A stretch of 64,000 nucleotides of DNA, taken from contig OX637396.1 in assembly GCA_951799425.1 (NCBI GenBank), forward strand, positions 34,774,701-34,838,700, given 5' to 3'. Position numbers and translations under genes: made by a program. The notes under the pieces are model-generated. The model did not search any database and was not told where the DNA came from. It worked only from the letters and a program-made list of their open reading frames with translations. The DNA comes from Ilex aquifolium. Taxonomy: Eukaryota > Streptophyta > Magnoliopsida > Aquifoliales > Aquifoliaceae. Below, one piece after another: positions 21,414 through 33,535 of this stretch; the first letter of the stretch is position 1, and every line of letters starts with the position of its first letter.

Positions 21414-22673
21414 AGTTTTGTTAAGACTAATAAGTTATTTTTCAGGAACAAGTTGTTTATTATCTTTTTTAACAAACAGATTCCTAAGTTGTTTAACATA
21501 TTTATCCTTTAGATCTGGATCTTCTATCTTGGAGATTAGATCAATTAGGATGTGTTCTTCAGATTATTTAGTAATAACCCTAACCTTTTTGGGGCATCTG
21601 CAACCTAATTTAATGTTAGGTTCATCAGGGTTATCAGAGGCTGAATAAAAATCTGAAGAATCTTCATAGCTTTCTGAGCTATCTAAATCTTCTTCTTCTG
21701 AACTCGGGTTATTTAGCCTAAAGATTTTAAGGATTTCTTCTTCATCTTCTGGGGCTAAGTTTAATCTTTTAACTTGTTTTTTAACTGGACAATTAGGACT
21801 AATGTGGCCTGGCTTTCCACAGTTAAAACATTTCATATCATCTTGAGCAGCTTTTCCTTTCCCTTTCCCCCCTGATTTTTTCTTATAAGTGTTACGCTTA
21901 TAAGGTTTTCTAGACTTCCTAGTGGGATGGCTAGAAGTTTCAGGTTTGGCAAAGGATTTCTTACTACGTCTGTGGTAAGATTTGCTCTTAGAATAAGACT
22001 TGTGAGGTTTGTGTTTTCTGGACTGGGATGGTGCTATAGGCTGAAGACCATATTGTTCACAGAAATCACCTAATTCATATTTAGTCTTTTTCTTTTCATT
22101 TTTTAGTTGCTTACTAATCCTCATATCAATACACCATTTCATTCTTACATTTTGGATGGTGCTAATGAGTTCTCCATAAGCTAAAGAATCATATTCGATA
22201 ATTCCAGTGTCTTTGCTAAGTGCTTCTCTTACCTTATGGGCAAAAAGATTTGGTAAGCCATTAACAAATTTTTCCTTCCAGAATGCTTTTTGGCAGTCTG
22301 ATCGGACCATAACCCTGGAAACAAAAACATCTTTGTACCATCTAAAATCACTAAGTGTTGGGCACTTAAGATTGGTAAGCTGGTCATGGATCCTAGCAGC
22401 AATATTACTAGATGTACCAACAAAGTGTTTGACTATGGTGAATATGAGGGTATTGATACCATCAGGTCTGGCCATACCAATCCTTTCATCAAAGACTGAA
22501 ATACCTTCATCATCCTTTAAAATAGCATATGTGACACTGTCTCTTTGTTCTTGGGTAAGATAGTTGTCCCACCAATTTCTTAAAACACCTGTAAATCCTG
22601 AGGTTATAAGGTTAACAATATCAGGTTCAGGACTATCAAGGTTGGTGACATAACTATTTGCTACCATGGACAA
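21414..22673 (-). pseudogene. Pararetroviral coat-protein region with zinc knuckle
   Basis: In 21564-22673 the 369 open codons begin in a helical region, with a WWDNYLTQEQRDSV segment similar to retroelement capsid sequences. A strongly basic Lys/Arg/Ser/His-rich stretch follows. Then comes the CX2CX4HX4C knuckle CFNCGKPGHISPNC and a Glu/Asp/Ser-rich acidic tail. This arrangement is typical of caulimovirid coat proteins, where the knuckle binds RNA. Stops between 21414 and 21563 separate it from the protease frame, though the sequence there still reads as coding. Confidence 0.82.
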
Positions 22674-23885
22674 ATGACTAATCTTATTAAGAATTTTTTG
22701 TTCACTTAACCCATCTATGTTCCATTCATAGAGTTTGTTAGACTGAACAGAAAACTGATTAGAAATATTTTTTCTTCAAATTGAAGGTCAGGTGGTGTAG
22801 GTCTAAAATACCAATTCTTAGTGGAACTAGTAGGGACCGTTACCAATTTATTAACTTTGGAAATAAGTTTGTTTGAACTTAACTGGTTGATATTGTGATC
22901 AGCAAACTGTTTTTCCAATTCTTCAATTTCATTATCAGAACTAGAGGGGCTTTCTGTGCTACTATATTCTGAATCATCAGATGTTTGGTTGATAACTGTT
23001 ATTTGAGACGAACTAATCATTTCTGTCTTTTTTAACAGTTCATCAATCTGTTTATATTTTAAACCTAAATTTTTCCTATCTTCAGGTAGATTTATTAGAG
23101 GTTTCTCTAATTTACTTGAAGATGGTCTGATTTCATCAATTTTAGCTTCAATTTTATCCAACTGTTTTCCTATAGTGATTAGGCTTTGGTTGGTAAAATT
23201 AACCTGCTCAACTATCTTCTTTTCTAATTCACTAATGGAAATCTTAAAAGGAGAGGTTGTAACATATGTATTCATATACTTAACTGTAAAAGTTTCTACG
23301 GGAGGATGACTAGAGGAAACAGTGGTACTTTCTATCTTCCAATTATGCTTAGTTACTACTTTTACTTCTTTGTGGAAGTTATTAATGTAGTCAGCTAAGG
23401 CAATTTCAGATTCTAATTTATACATTAATTTAATCCATTATTTTTTTTATTTCTTCCTGTTTTTTACTAGTTAAATTTTCAAATCCTCGCCTAAGGGGCT
23501 TGTTTTCTTCATATTTGAACCTTTTCATTAACTTGTAAATATCAGGCATAAAGAATTTTTTTTCTTTAGTGATGGTACATAAGTGATGGCTAATTGGGGC
23601 TTCTCCACCTAGGTTACCATCAAAGTCACTAACAGAGGGAGAAAAAGGTGGAACTAAGTCTTCTTTTTCTGCTTCTTTGAATTCGCTGAATCTAGACTGT
23701 AATGGCACACTAGCTGGTGTGTAGTATGGTCTACTAATGGAGGTTGAGTTATCAATTCCTTTTAACTTAAGTCTTCTATCTAATTCTTCTGAAATTTCTT
23801 TATCTCTTCTGGAGATACTAGAATAAGAATCAGATTTTCTTCATTCATTAATCCTAATAGGTCTATTAACCCAACTAGGAGGAAT
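22674..23885 (-). pseudogene. Pararetroviral polyprotein, segment between movement and coat proteins
   Basis: Two open stretches, 22715-23425 and 23430-23840, lie in adjacent frames and are preceded by a TGA at 23841-23843. They are rich in Lys, Glu and Ser. The first has a coiled-coil-like stretch (LDKIEAKIDEIRPSSSKLE) and a Ser/Asp/Glu-rich acidic part. Caulimovirids carry a poorly conserved linker here, sometimes with a virion-associated coiled coil. A specific function cannot be named. The left end (about 23885) is the break point where the sense switches to the plus-strand movement-protein segment. Confidence 0.65.
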
Positions 23886-24433
23886 TGATGATAGGCTTGG
23901 TAAGGCTAATAATAATGAGTCTAAAATAAGCTGGAGTGATTGGAACATTCCAAAAGTCCCCCATAGGGAAATTTACAAGACTAGTTGGCTCCCAACAGCC
24001 TTTAATGCTGCTTTACAAGTCAACACTATTGAACAAGTTCATCCTCTCAGGAATGAGGAAGAAATTTGCCAGCTCCTCAGTAAGGAAGCTTTAAAAAGAC
24101 ATAGGTCTAAAGGATTTAAATTCATCCATTTATGTCTAGTACAAGTTGCAATTAAACCATTATTAACAATGGGAACAAATACTTCAGTTTTGTTAACCCT
24201 AAGAGATGGAAGGTTTACTGTTTATAAACCTAGCATTTTAGGGATAATGGAAGCTGGCCTCTATCAAGGTCCTGTATATTTTAATTGTTTCCCAGACTTT
24301 ACATTAAGTTTAACCTGTGAAAAAACACCCAAAGCCCTTACTTTAGGTGTAAAACTTAATGGTGATATTACAAAACTTGAAGCTGGAACAGAACGTTTGC
24401 ATTTAATCGTGTTCATAGTAATAAATCTATTGC
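23881..24433 (+). pseudogene. Pararetroviral movement-protein region, inverted
   Basis: The plus strand is open from 23881 and reads ISWSDWNIPKVPHREIYK, then CLVQVAIKPL, LRDGRFTVYKPSILGIM and AGLYQGPVYFN, then a KALTLGVKLNGDI stretch. These are signatures of the 30K-type movement protein of Caulimoviridae, which enlarges plasmodesmata for cell-to-cell spread. It is opposite in sense to all other viral domains of this element. It lacks its start codon and its C-terminal part. The frame runs into CCA microsatellite DNA of a Helitron at about 24430-24455. Confidence 0.82.
23894..23913. repeat. 20-bp direct repeat, copy 2 (at inversion break)
   Basis: Identical to 16594-16613. It sits within 15 bases of the point where the viral sequence changes orientation, so it may mark the template switch or recombination that made the junction. 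Confidence 0.9.
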
Positions 24434-24911
24434 GCGTGCGAACACACACGCACCGCACCACTGTCGCTGTCGTCGCCACTGTCATCGCCGCCGCCAACAC
24501 CACCACCGCCACTACCACCGTCGTCACCACCACCGCTACCACCGCACCGCCGCCACTACCATCACAACCGCCGCCACCCCCATCGCCGTCGCCACTACTG
24601 CCACCACCCCCACCGCCACCACCACCACCTCCACCACCACTGCCATCGCTGCCGCCGCTATCACCACCACAATCGTCGTTGCCCTCACCACTACCACTAC
24701 TGCCACCACAGTCATTGCCACCCACCACAACCATCACCGTCTCCTACCGCCACCACTGCCGCCCACCATCTCTCACCCCCACTACAAATTGATGCTTAAA
24801 TTCTTTTATCTCTTCTCTATGTTTGTGATTTGATTTTGGATATTAATACAAATATATTTATTATTTACCATTTTTTATTACTATGTGTTTTCAGACACAT
24901 GCAATAACTAG
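24434..24911 (+). mobile_element. Helitron array copy A, 5'-truncated
   Basis: It consists of a CCA-rich microsatellite (about 24455-24780) followed by the family's 3' segment (cttaaattcttttatctcttctctatgtttg). A hairpin ATGTGT-ttttcag-ACACAT comes next, and it ends in CTAG at 24908-24911. The usual 5' leader beginning TCTATATAATAAAG is missing. The sequence joins the viral movement-protein segment at about 24430-24455. An alternative 5' end, TCTATTGCGCG at 24427, is possible but unlike the other copies. Confidence 0.75.
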
Positions 24912-25860
24912 TCTATATAATAAAGTAGCTTACAATTCAAATCTCAAAAGATAAACAAAATGACTTTTGTTATTCGCGGTTGAGATCGCTTTAAATTTTA
25001 CTTTAAAATTAATCTAACGGCTAATATTAACACTCTATATTTAATAGGAAAAATAGGTCCCTAAGGGTGTGTTTGAAGTAATTTTTTAAAAGTACTTCTA
25101 GAAATTATTTTTTATAAGAACTTTTAAAAAAGATAGTATTTGAAACCGCCCCATCATTACCTCTACCACCACCACCACCACCACCACTACCTCTACCACC
25201 ACCACCCCCACCACTACTACCTCTACCCCCACCCCCACCACCACCACCACCACCGCTGCCACCACCACTCTCGCCATAACCCCCACCACCACCACCATCG
25301 TCACCACCACCCCCACCACTATCGCCGCCACCACCTCCGCCACCACCACCTCCGCCACCACCACCCCCACCTCCACCACCGCCACCGTTGCCAGTACCAC
25401 CACCACCACCGTCGTCGTCGCCACCACCACCATCGCTGCCACTACCGTCGCCACCACCCCTACCACCACCTCAGCCACCACCCCCACCACCACCTTCGCC
25501 ACCACCAGCCCCACCGCCACCACCTCCACCACCGTCGTCGTCGCCACCACCACCCCTGTCGCCGCCACCCCACCTCCACCACCGCCACCGTCACTACCAT
25601 CATCGTCACTCAAAACCCACCACAATCATCACCATTGTCACCCACGATTGCTACCACCACCACGGTCATCGTCTTACCCACCACAACAATCACCGTCTTC
25701 CACCATCACCATTGTCGCCCACCACCACTCACCCCCACTACAATCGGTGCTTAAATTTTTTTATCTCTCCTCTATGTTTGTAATTTAATTTTGAGTGTGA
25801 ATACAAATATGTTTACCTTTTTTTTATTACTCTGTGCCTTCTGGCACGAGAAATAACTAA
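24912..25860 (+). mobile_element. Helitron array copy B (949 bp)
   Basis: It starts with TCTATATAATAAAG immediately after the CTAG of copy A. The leader carries ttcgcggttgagatc and gtgtgtttgaagtaa. A CCA-rich microsatellite runs at about 25142-25740. The 3' end has the hairpin GTGCC-ttct-GGCAC (25834-25847), then GAGAAATAA and CTAA at 25857-25860. The 5' TC, 3' CTRR preceded by a hairpin, and lack of target duplication define non-autonomous Helitrons. It has no Rep/helicase gene. Confidence 0.85.
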
Positions 25861-26641
25861 TCTATATAATAAAGTAGCTTACAATTCAAATCTCAAAAGA
25901 TAAACAAAATGACTTTTATTATTCGCGATTGAGATTGCTTTAAATTTTACTTTAAATTTAATCTTACGACTAATATTAACACCCTATATTTAATAGAAAA
26001 AATAGGTCCCTAAAAGTGTTTTTGGAGTGACTTTTTAGAAGTACTTCTAAAAACTATTTTTTATAAGTACTTTAAAAAAAAATAGTGTTTGAAACCGCCC
26101 CACCACTACTTCTACCACCACCACCGCTGCCACCACCACCACCAACACCACCGCCACAACCCCCACCCCCACCACCACCACCTCCACCATCACCACCGTA
26201 GCCACCACCGCTGCCACCACCACCACCACCCCCACTACCGCTGCCACCACCACATCCACCACCACCACTGCCACCCCCCGCCCCTGCCACCACCACCACC
26301 ACCACCGCACCGCCACCGCCATCGCCATCGCCCCCATCACCACCGCCACTGCCACCACCACCGTCACTACTATCATCGTCACTCAAAACCCACCATCACC
26401 ATCACCATTGCACCCACGACTGCTACTGCTACCACGGTCATCGCCTTACCCACCATAACCATCACCGTCTCCCACCATAACCACTGTCACCCACCACCAC
26501 TATCACCGCTCACCCTTACTACAATCGGTACTTAAATTTCTTTATCTCTCTTCTATGTTTGTAATTTGATTTTGAGTGTGAATACAAATATGTTGACCTT
26601 TTTTTTATTACTTCGTACTTTCAGGCACGAGAAATAACTAG
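25861..26641 (+). mobile_element. Helitron array copy C (781 bp)
   Basis: It begins TCTATATAATAAAG directly after copy B, with the same leader and a CCA-rich microsatellite at about 26094-26520. The 3' hairpin is partly degenerate (CGTAC...GGCACG), and it ends in CTAG at 26638-26641. Confidence 0.85.
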
Positions 26642-27542
26642 TCTATACAATAAAGTACAATACAATTCAAATCTCAAAAGATAAACAAAATGACTTTTGC
26701 TATTCGCGGTTGAGATTAGTTTAAATGTTACTTTAAAGTTAATCTAACGGCTAATATTAACACCCTATATTTAATAAAAAAAATAGGCCTCTAAGGATAT
26801 GTTTGGAGTGACTTTTTAAAAGTATTTCTAGGAATTATTTTTTCATAAGTATTTTTTTTTTAAAAATAGTGTTTGAAACCGCCACACCGCTACCTCTACC
26901 ACCACCACCCCCACCACCACTACCTCTGCCACAACCATCCTCACCACTGCCACCGCCACCATCGCCACCACCGCCCCCACCGGGCCCACCCCCACCACCA
27001 CTGTCGTCGCCCCCACCACCACCACCATCGCCGCTGCCACCACCCCCACTATCGTCGCCACTCCCACCGCCATCGCCACCACCACCGCCATCACCACCAT
27101 CGTCACCGCCACCATCACCACCTCCCCCCTCGCCACCACCACCGCCACCGTCATCGCCACCACCGTCGTTGCCGCCACCACCACCGCCACCACCACCACC
27201 ACCACCGTCGCCACCACCACCCCCACCGCTACCATCACCGCCGTCGCCGCCGCCACCGCCACCGTCACTACCATTATCGTCACTCAAAAATCACTACCAT
27301 CATCACCATTGCCACTCACAACTGCTACCACCATCACGGTTATCGTCTTACCCACTACAATCATCACCGTCTCCCACCATCACCACTGTCGCTCACCACC
27401 ACTACCACCGTTCACCCCCATTACAATCAGTGCTTAAATTTCTTTATCTCTCTTCTATGTTTGCGATTTGATTTTGAGTGTGAATACAAATATGTTGACC
27501 TTTTTTTATTACTCCGTGCCTTCAGGGACGAGAAATAACTAG
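26642..27542 (+). mobile_element. Helitron array copy D (901 bp)
   Basis: It begins TCTATACAATAAAG directly after copy C. The leader and a CCA-rich microsatellite (about 26878-27420) follow. The 3' hairpin GTGCC-ttca-GGGAC has one mismatch, and CTAG ends at 27542 and is followed by T, as expected for insertion between A and T. Confidence 0.85.
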
Positions 27543-28142
27543 TATATGTATATTTGTCTTTATTACATACTATTAATTTTATATTTTTAATTATGAAAAT
27601 CTTACAATACTATATGATACTATCACAAAAATATAGTTAGTAAACTTCAAAACCTAGTTCTTACTTATCACTAGAAAATTTAATTTCTGCTAATTTGAAC
27701 AACCATTTATTCTTTCATTTATGACATGGTGTTCTAATTATAAACGTTAGTCATGATTCAATGTATTATCAATGACATAAAATTACGTTTGTAACTCGAT
27801 GATCAATATTACCTGTTTGATTATTAAAGGTCTAATGTCATGCTATTAAGTTTTTTGTATACACTAATTAAATACTCTTTATACAAATTATAGTTTTTGA
27901 AAACTTACAAGGATACATAGAATTTTTGAAAACTTAAAGGAGAGATAAAGTAATTTTTAATGTTTAAGATTGAAGTCTAAAAATCCGTGTGAATTTCACA
28001 CTAGGGAGAGTAGGTGACCTCATTAAAAAATAAGTTGGGTCTAGAATGTGATTTATGACTAGGAGGTTCCAACTTCCATGAACCCCTATTTTAGGAGTTG
28101 ATTACGATTTATGTGATTTTTTTTCTCGACATTATATTTTTA
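27543..28142. other. AT-rich spacer between Helitrons
   Basis: About 600 bases of AT-rich DNA with no gene, repeat or element end recognised on either strand. Confidence 0.5.
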
Positions 28143-30351
28143 CTAGTAATTGCCCGTGCTTAAAGGCACTATGTAACAAATAAGAAACCGCAAATAAATG
28201 TCCATCCTTGCCAACCTAATCTTTGTTGCTTCCTTGAATTTTAGATGACCCAGTCGTTAACTATTCCTCAAAGCAATGACACCGAATTTTCTTACTTAGT
28301 GCATAATTAAATCAAAAAACATATAATAAACCAACCGCAATAATCATAAACTTTTTAAAGCCACAAAATTCACCAGCATACATTCCCAATTATGATATTT
28401 ACCTAATATTTTATATACGAATAAAAGCACCACATGAAATTAGAATAAAAATAAATAACAATTTTACATAATTTGAATCCAATAAAAACTACTGGATTGT
28501 AGTCTCTCTTTCACGAAATGTGCTTCCATTGGCTTTGAAGAGAAAATCAAGCCCACGTTTGTATAGATCCAATCAACGGAGTCTTTGCCGCCAAAACTAC
28601 AATGAAGAAATCAAAACTATAATATCACATAGATGTAAAAATCATTCTTAGTATCTTTTAACACAAAGATCATCCCTATATAGTTCTAGCATTATACCAT
28701 GACAGACTGAAGTAATACATTTCGGTACAACTTCTGTAGAAAACCTCACCGAATGGAAGTAACAACTCTACAATAACAAAATAATTCAAAACTATGAACG
28801 CATAAAACCCCAATGTCACGACGGATTCATAATATATTCCAAGGTTTAAAAAAATACAACTTCATATCACACTCAAAAGTGAAGCAATATATCACTCTAA
28901 CAACAATTCATTATCCAAAAAGTATAGCTGAATCCATGCAAGATTCATGTACTTAAAACTGGGAAATAAAGAAAAAAGACACGATCATAATTGTTTACCA
29001 CAACAGAGCATCAAAAGAAAGTAATCAAACTATACTACCACCCTTTCATTCTTCCTGTAGAACTTAGAAGTTGATTCATGCACCTAACGTACTACTCAAG
29101 CATTGCAACCATGGACTGACCTCTATGGCTATCCTCTTTGCTGCCTCGGTTGTTTCATCCAACTCTTGTCTCCCCTCACATTCAACAACCTTCTAAAAAT
29201 TGACCAACATATCAACACATCATAAATTTTCCATAGATCAAAAATATCCAACAACTCTTACCTCATTTTTTTCCTATTGAGAAATAGTAAACTACTTGTT
29301 ATTAAAATCCACAAAAATAAACACATTCATTCATCATCCACATATATATCTAGAGGGATATAAGGAGAAACCCACAATAGTGTAAGCAAAGTTGCAATTC
29401 CTAAAAGTGGTAGTACAATGAATTCAATCCATAAAGAAGGCTAGCTAGAAACGATTGCAATATAAATTATATGCCCATTCAATGCATAGAACATAATCTA
29501 AACCATATAAAAACTAATCCAATTTCATGACTCCAAAGCAAGCCAATTCACTTTGTCCCGGCTGAATATTAATTGCCTATATGCACCATTTTTGAATCAA
29601 ATAACCAAAACAATCAATAGTTGAATTTAAACCCAAAAAATTCATATTACCGATATATGAAATGCAAACTAATTTGATCATTGCAATGTTAGAATGGATC
29701 AATCACAATTGCCAAACGTCATTAACATTCAATTTATGCAAAAAAAAAAAAATCAACCTAATTGATACATTGTATGCGAAAATTTCCAAAAAATAAAAAA
29801 AATAGGTAAATAAAAAATGAAACTCATCCATGCTAAACAACTACATACATATGTCGCCAATGCATTAGGAGGGAACAAGGGTTTTTCAGCTATCCAACGT
29901 GTCAACATATATGTACAGTAAAATAAGAAAAATAGTTTTCTTTTGTTGCAAAAGAATTGTGAGCTTGATATATGACTTTGCCTCGTACAAAGTAATAAGT
30001 GAGTTTAATATAGAAAGCTTGGGGCAGCTGTATTTACCATGCAAAGATCATTTGTTGTATATTCCATATAAACAAAGGTTTACTCTTAACTTTTCTTTAA
30101 ACAAAAAAATAAGTATTCTTAGTAACTGAAAAGATAATTATCAAAATCATTATGTCAATGTCTTGGCATATCCCAACAACTACTTATTAATCCATCACAG
30201 ACCCAACAAAAATTAATTATAAAAAATGATAGAGTGGGAACACTTAAATATACTTCAAATTATTTGAAGTATACATAAGTAATATTTAAAAATAAAAAAA
30301 TGAGGGTGGGCATGTGCCCCCCCTGGTCCTCAAGTAGCTCCGCCTTTGAGT

Positions 30352-30436
30352 ACAGGTTGAGAACCGCATAAGTTGTTCCTAGTGCGTGCCAGAATTGCAC
30401 AATCCCAAATGCTATTTCAATATTGAGGAGTGCATA
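30352..30436 (-). pseudogene. Exon-like fragment, unknown gene
   Basis: After an acceptor-like catgcag the frame reads YALLNIEIAFGIVQFWHA and then LGTTYA. It lies about 280 bases after the preceding exon-like segment, as in a normal plant intron. The 3' border is unclear and the family is unknown. Confidence 0.35.
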
Positions 30437-30718
30437 CTGCATGAAAAGTTAGAAACTTAGAATCCATTTTTCTAGGAGTAACAAAAATATTTTACAGGAG
30501 CTCTGCAGCCCTACCCTTTTGTACCTCCCCTGTGCATAATCATAGTAGAAACTCTTAGCCCCATCATTTGGGGAAAAAGGGGGTAAGTATGTAATCAGCA
30601 CACCAGATCATTGTTGCGACCACTAAATATTCTTCCTTATTTCTGTGCTACTTACCAAAGTATCAATATGTTACCATAGCATAGGCTATTATGATTTGGT
30701 AAGTGGTAAAACACATAC

Positions 30719-30827
30719 CTGTGAGTAGAAGCAAGTATAATTCTCCTGGCAGCCCAAGAAAAGAAATTGTTTGAGCAACTTTGTCCAAGCACTCCTTGCT
30801 CTGCCACCAAAAGCATCAGTTACCAGT
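30719..30827 (-). pseudogene. Exon-like fragment, unknown gene
   Basis: Bounded by acceptor-like accgcag and donor-like CAG|GTATGT, it encodes LVTDAFGGRARSAWTKLL, continuing KQFLFLGCQENY. The composition is clearly protein-like, but I do not recognise the family. Confidence 0.4.
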
Positions 30828-31925
30828 CTGCGGTTTGTAACAACCAAGTTGAATAGAATTATTTATTTCAATGACAAACAACACGCAGGAATAAGACACA
30901 GGTGTCATGAAAAAGAATTTGTACAGAGATATAATACACAATCTCATCCCAGCATGGAAAAGGAAAATTATGATCACAATGTGACACACTGAAAGAAAAG
31001 ATCTTTTCACATTCCTACAGACTTCCTCTGAAGCAAAAACATGGTAAAAATACATTACATAAATCATTGGGCTGGCTGATTCCACCTATACTGGAGCATG
31101 GTTGGATCACTGACGAAATCATCCCTCATTTGAATTACTTGTACTGCTACTGCTCACATAACAGATCAAGGTCACCATCCATGGCAGGTAACATCTTACT
31201 ATTCTTTTTTTTGGAAAGTAACATCTTACTATTCTTAGGGAAGCATATTTTCTATATGTGACCTTATATCGTGAATCTTCTGAACCTCGACACACAAATT
31301 TCATATCAGGCACAACAATGCAGCATATTGAACATACGGCAACATATCATCTTCAACATCTTGTGTTTACTAAATCCCGTTTAAGTAAAGCCTAAACAAA
31401 TTTTCAGCTGGCAAAACGAAGGAAAAGAAGAAAAGCTTAGGGAATTTGCAACACAACAATACAGCCACCCATAGCAAATTGAAGCAAAAAAACACACCCT
31501 AAGAAGGCCATAGCATTGAAAGCCATAAAAACTGTCAATCAAATTAAGTTTCCCATTCAGTATAAAAAAAGACATGGAAGGTTAAAAATAAAATCTAGAA
31601 AAGTCATACCACAACCAATAAGTGTCAATAATTAAAGAGGTAATCATAAAAGGTGAAGACTCTCTCCGGCATGCTCACTCTAACTTTTCTTTAAACAAAA
31701 AAATAAGTATGCTTAATAACTGAAAAGATAATTATCAAAATCATTATGTCAATGTCTTGGCATATCCCAAAAACTACTTATTAACTCATCACAGACCCAA
31801 CAAAAATTAATTATAAAAAAAAGGTATGCTTGAGATTCAATTTACATGTTCTATCTATCACAAAAATCCAACATACCAATTAAAAATACCCATAGAGTAG
31901 GGAAAACATAATTACTTACAAATAC

Positions 31926-32300
31926 ACATTATATTTACTTTATCAAATTAACAGTGGGTGGTTCAAGTACCATATAATCCTTTAGTCAAATGCATTATAT
32001 ACACTTTATTAAACTAACAATAATATTAATTCAATAATCAGGGTGGTGGTGGCTGGAGGTGGAGGTGCAAGGGCTGGAAATGTTTGGAGAGATGAGAGAT
32101 AGAGAGAGGAAGCAGAGTTTTGTGTTGATTATGTCTGCGTGTGTGTGAAGCAGCATGTGTAAATTTGTGTGTGTGTGTGAACGGTTGCAGGGGTTAGAAC
32201 AGAGGGTAAGAGAGATAGGTAAGGTGGTGATAGTGGCTAGGGATAGGGAGGAAGGATTGGCAAAAAGAACTATCAATCCTATAAGATTCCAGTTCAACAT
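31926..32300. repeat. Internal direct repeat of the large Helitron, copy 1
   Basis: Closely similar to 32617-32990, about 691 bases downstream. Both contain ttatcaaattaacagtgggtgg, a ggtggtggtggctg stretch and a GT-rich tract. A shorter pair, 30080-30220 and 31680-31818 (cttggcatatcccaa-aactacttatta), is also repeated inside the element. Confidence 0.8.
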
Positions 32301-32616
32301 GAATTCAAACATGGATGTCAATAAAATGGTGCACTGTCAAATTCAATTAGGAAAAAGTAAATATGATATTCACACCATATATATCAAAAAGTAAACCTAA
32401 CATTTCCATCACCAAAAAGTTTGTTTGTCAAATACCATGGATATCAATTACACGAATTCAAATCATAACAACAAAACTAATTCAATAAAATTAAATAAGG
32501 GAAATAGTAAATGGTGGTGGGTTGTGGTGGTCTAAGGGTGGGACTGGCTTGCTGTTAACCTTGGTATAATTTTGATCGGTAGGTTACTCAAGTACCTTAC
32601 AATCCTTTTGTCAAAC

Positions 32617-32990
32617 ACATTATATTGACTTTATCAAATTAACAGTGGGTGGTTCAAGTACCATATAATCCTTTTGTCAAATGGATTATATACACTTTAT
32701 TAAACTAACAATAATTTTAAATCAATAATCAGGGGGTGGTGGTGGTGGCTGAAGGTGGAGGTGCAAGGGCTGGAAATGTTTGGAGAAAAGAGAGATAGAG
32801 AGAGGAAGTAGAGTTTTGTGTTTGATTCTTTTTGCGTTTGTGTGAAGCAACATGTGTCAATTTTTGTGTGTGTGAATGGTTGCAGGGGTTAGGACAGAGG
32901 GTAAGAGAGATAGGTAAGGTGGTGATGGTGGCTAGGGATAGAGAGGGAGGATTGGCAAAAAGAACTGTCAATCCTGTAAGATTCCTGTTC
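32617..32990. repeat. Internal direct repeat of the large Helitron, copy 2
   Basis: The partner of 31926-32300. The differences are scattered substitutions and a few short indels, so the duplication is not very recent. Confidence 0.8.
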
Positions 32991-33456
32991 AGAAAATTTT
33001 GTATCTCATTTGTAACAAACAAATACCAAATTTCAATTCAAAAAATGGAAATGTGTAATAGGAAGAATTCTTACCAGAGCGCTTCATCACTGATTCCATG
33101 AGTGAAGCATTACCAACGCGTTTTTCAACCTTCAAAACACACATATCCTCCTCTTAAATCAAGTAGTATTGTAAACCCTTAAAGCTTAACACCAAAGAAA
33201 TTAAACTATGAAAATCAAGAATCAAAAGTGTGCCTATTGTTCATTCAATCCAAATAACCATGTTTCCATGAGAAATTTCATCAAACTAACCATGTGCATA
33301 ACCAAAGATGTAGCATTCCATGCTAGAAAACACCATTCCAAATTGCACAAACAATGAATGAATGACCACAACACCATAAATTGTCAACTAACAAAAGTGG
33401 GTATTTACAGAATTTTATAAGCAAAAAATTTGCTCAGAGTTCAAGAATTCACTGAC

Positions 33457-33535
33457 CACGACAAAGCTTGAAAGTGCAAGGTTTATCTCTATTCCTCGTT
33501 GAAGTAAACTTGACTCCATCAAGCAACATGGGTAC
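33457..33535 (-). pseudogene. FKBP-type prolyl isomerase exon fragment
   Basis: Between an acceptor-like cactag at 33536-33541 and a donor-like GTCAGT the frame reads MLLDGVKFTSTRNRDKP followed by FKL. Plant FKBP62-type proteins have LLDGTKFDSSRDR and then P-FKF-LGQGQ in the FK506-binding domain. The match in order and spacing supports an FKBP exon. Substitutions (for example Cys in the FKLCRG stretch) and the single exon show it is not functional. Confidence 0.55.

Larger units (their letters stand above)
14616..24433 (-). mobile_element. Endogenous caulimovirid (florendovirus-like), rearranged
   Basis: On the minus strand, in viral order, come a virion-related region, a basic region with zinc knuckle, aspartic protease, reverse transcriptase, RNase H, a second ORF and then a TATA-bearing intergenic region. 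The movement-protein region lies at the other end on the plus strand. This domain order belongs to Caulimoviridae, and the separate second ORF and TA-repeat edge recall the endogenous genus Florendovirus. There is no integrase. Many stops and frameshifts, an internal 2.4-kb solo LTR (17047-19477) and an inverted segment show that it is an old, defective integrated copy. The genus assignment is tentative. Confidence 0.85.

Noticed and set aside
24169..27538. Long open frames rich in Pro/His/Ser or Gly/Val on both strands
   Set aside because: They are by-products of the CCA-rich microsatellites in the Helitron array. Both strands are open at once and the composition is pure repeat.
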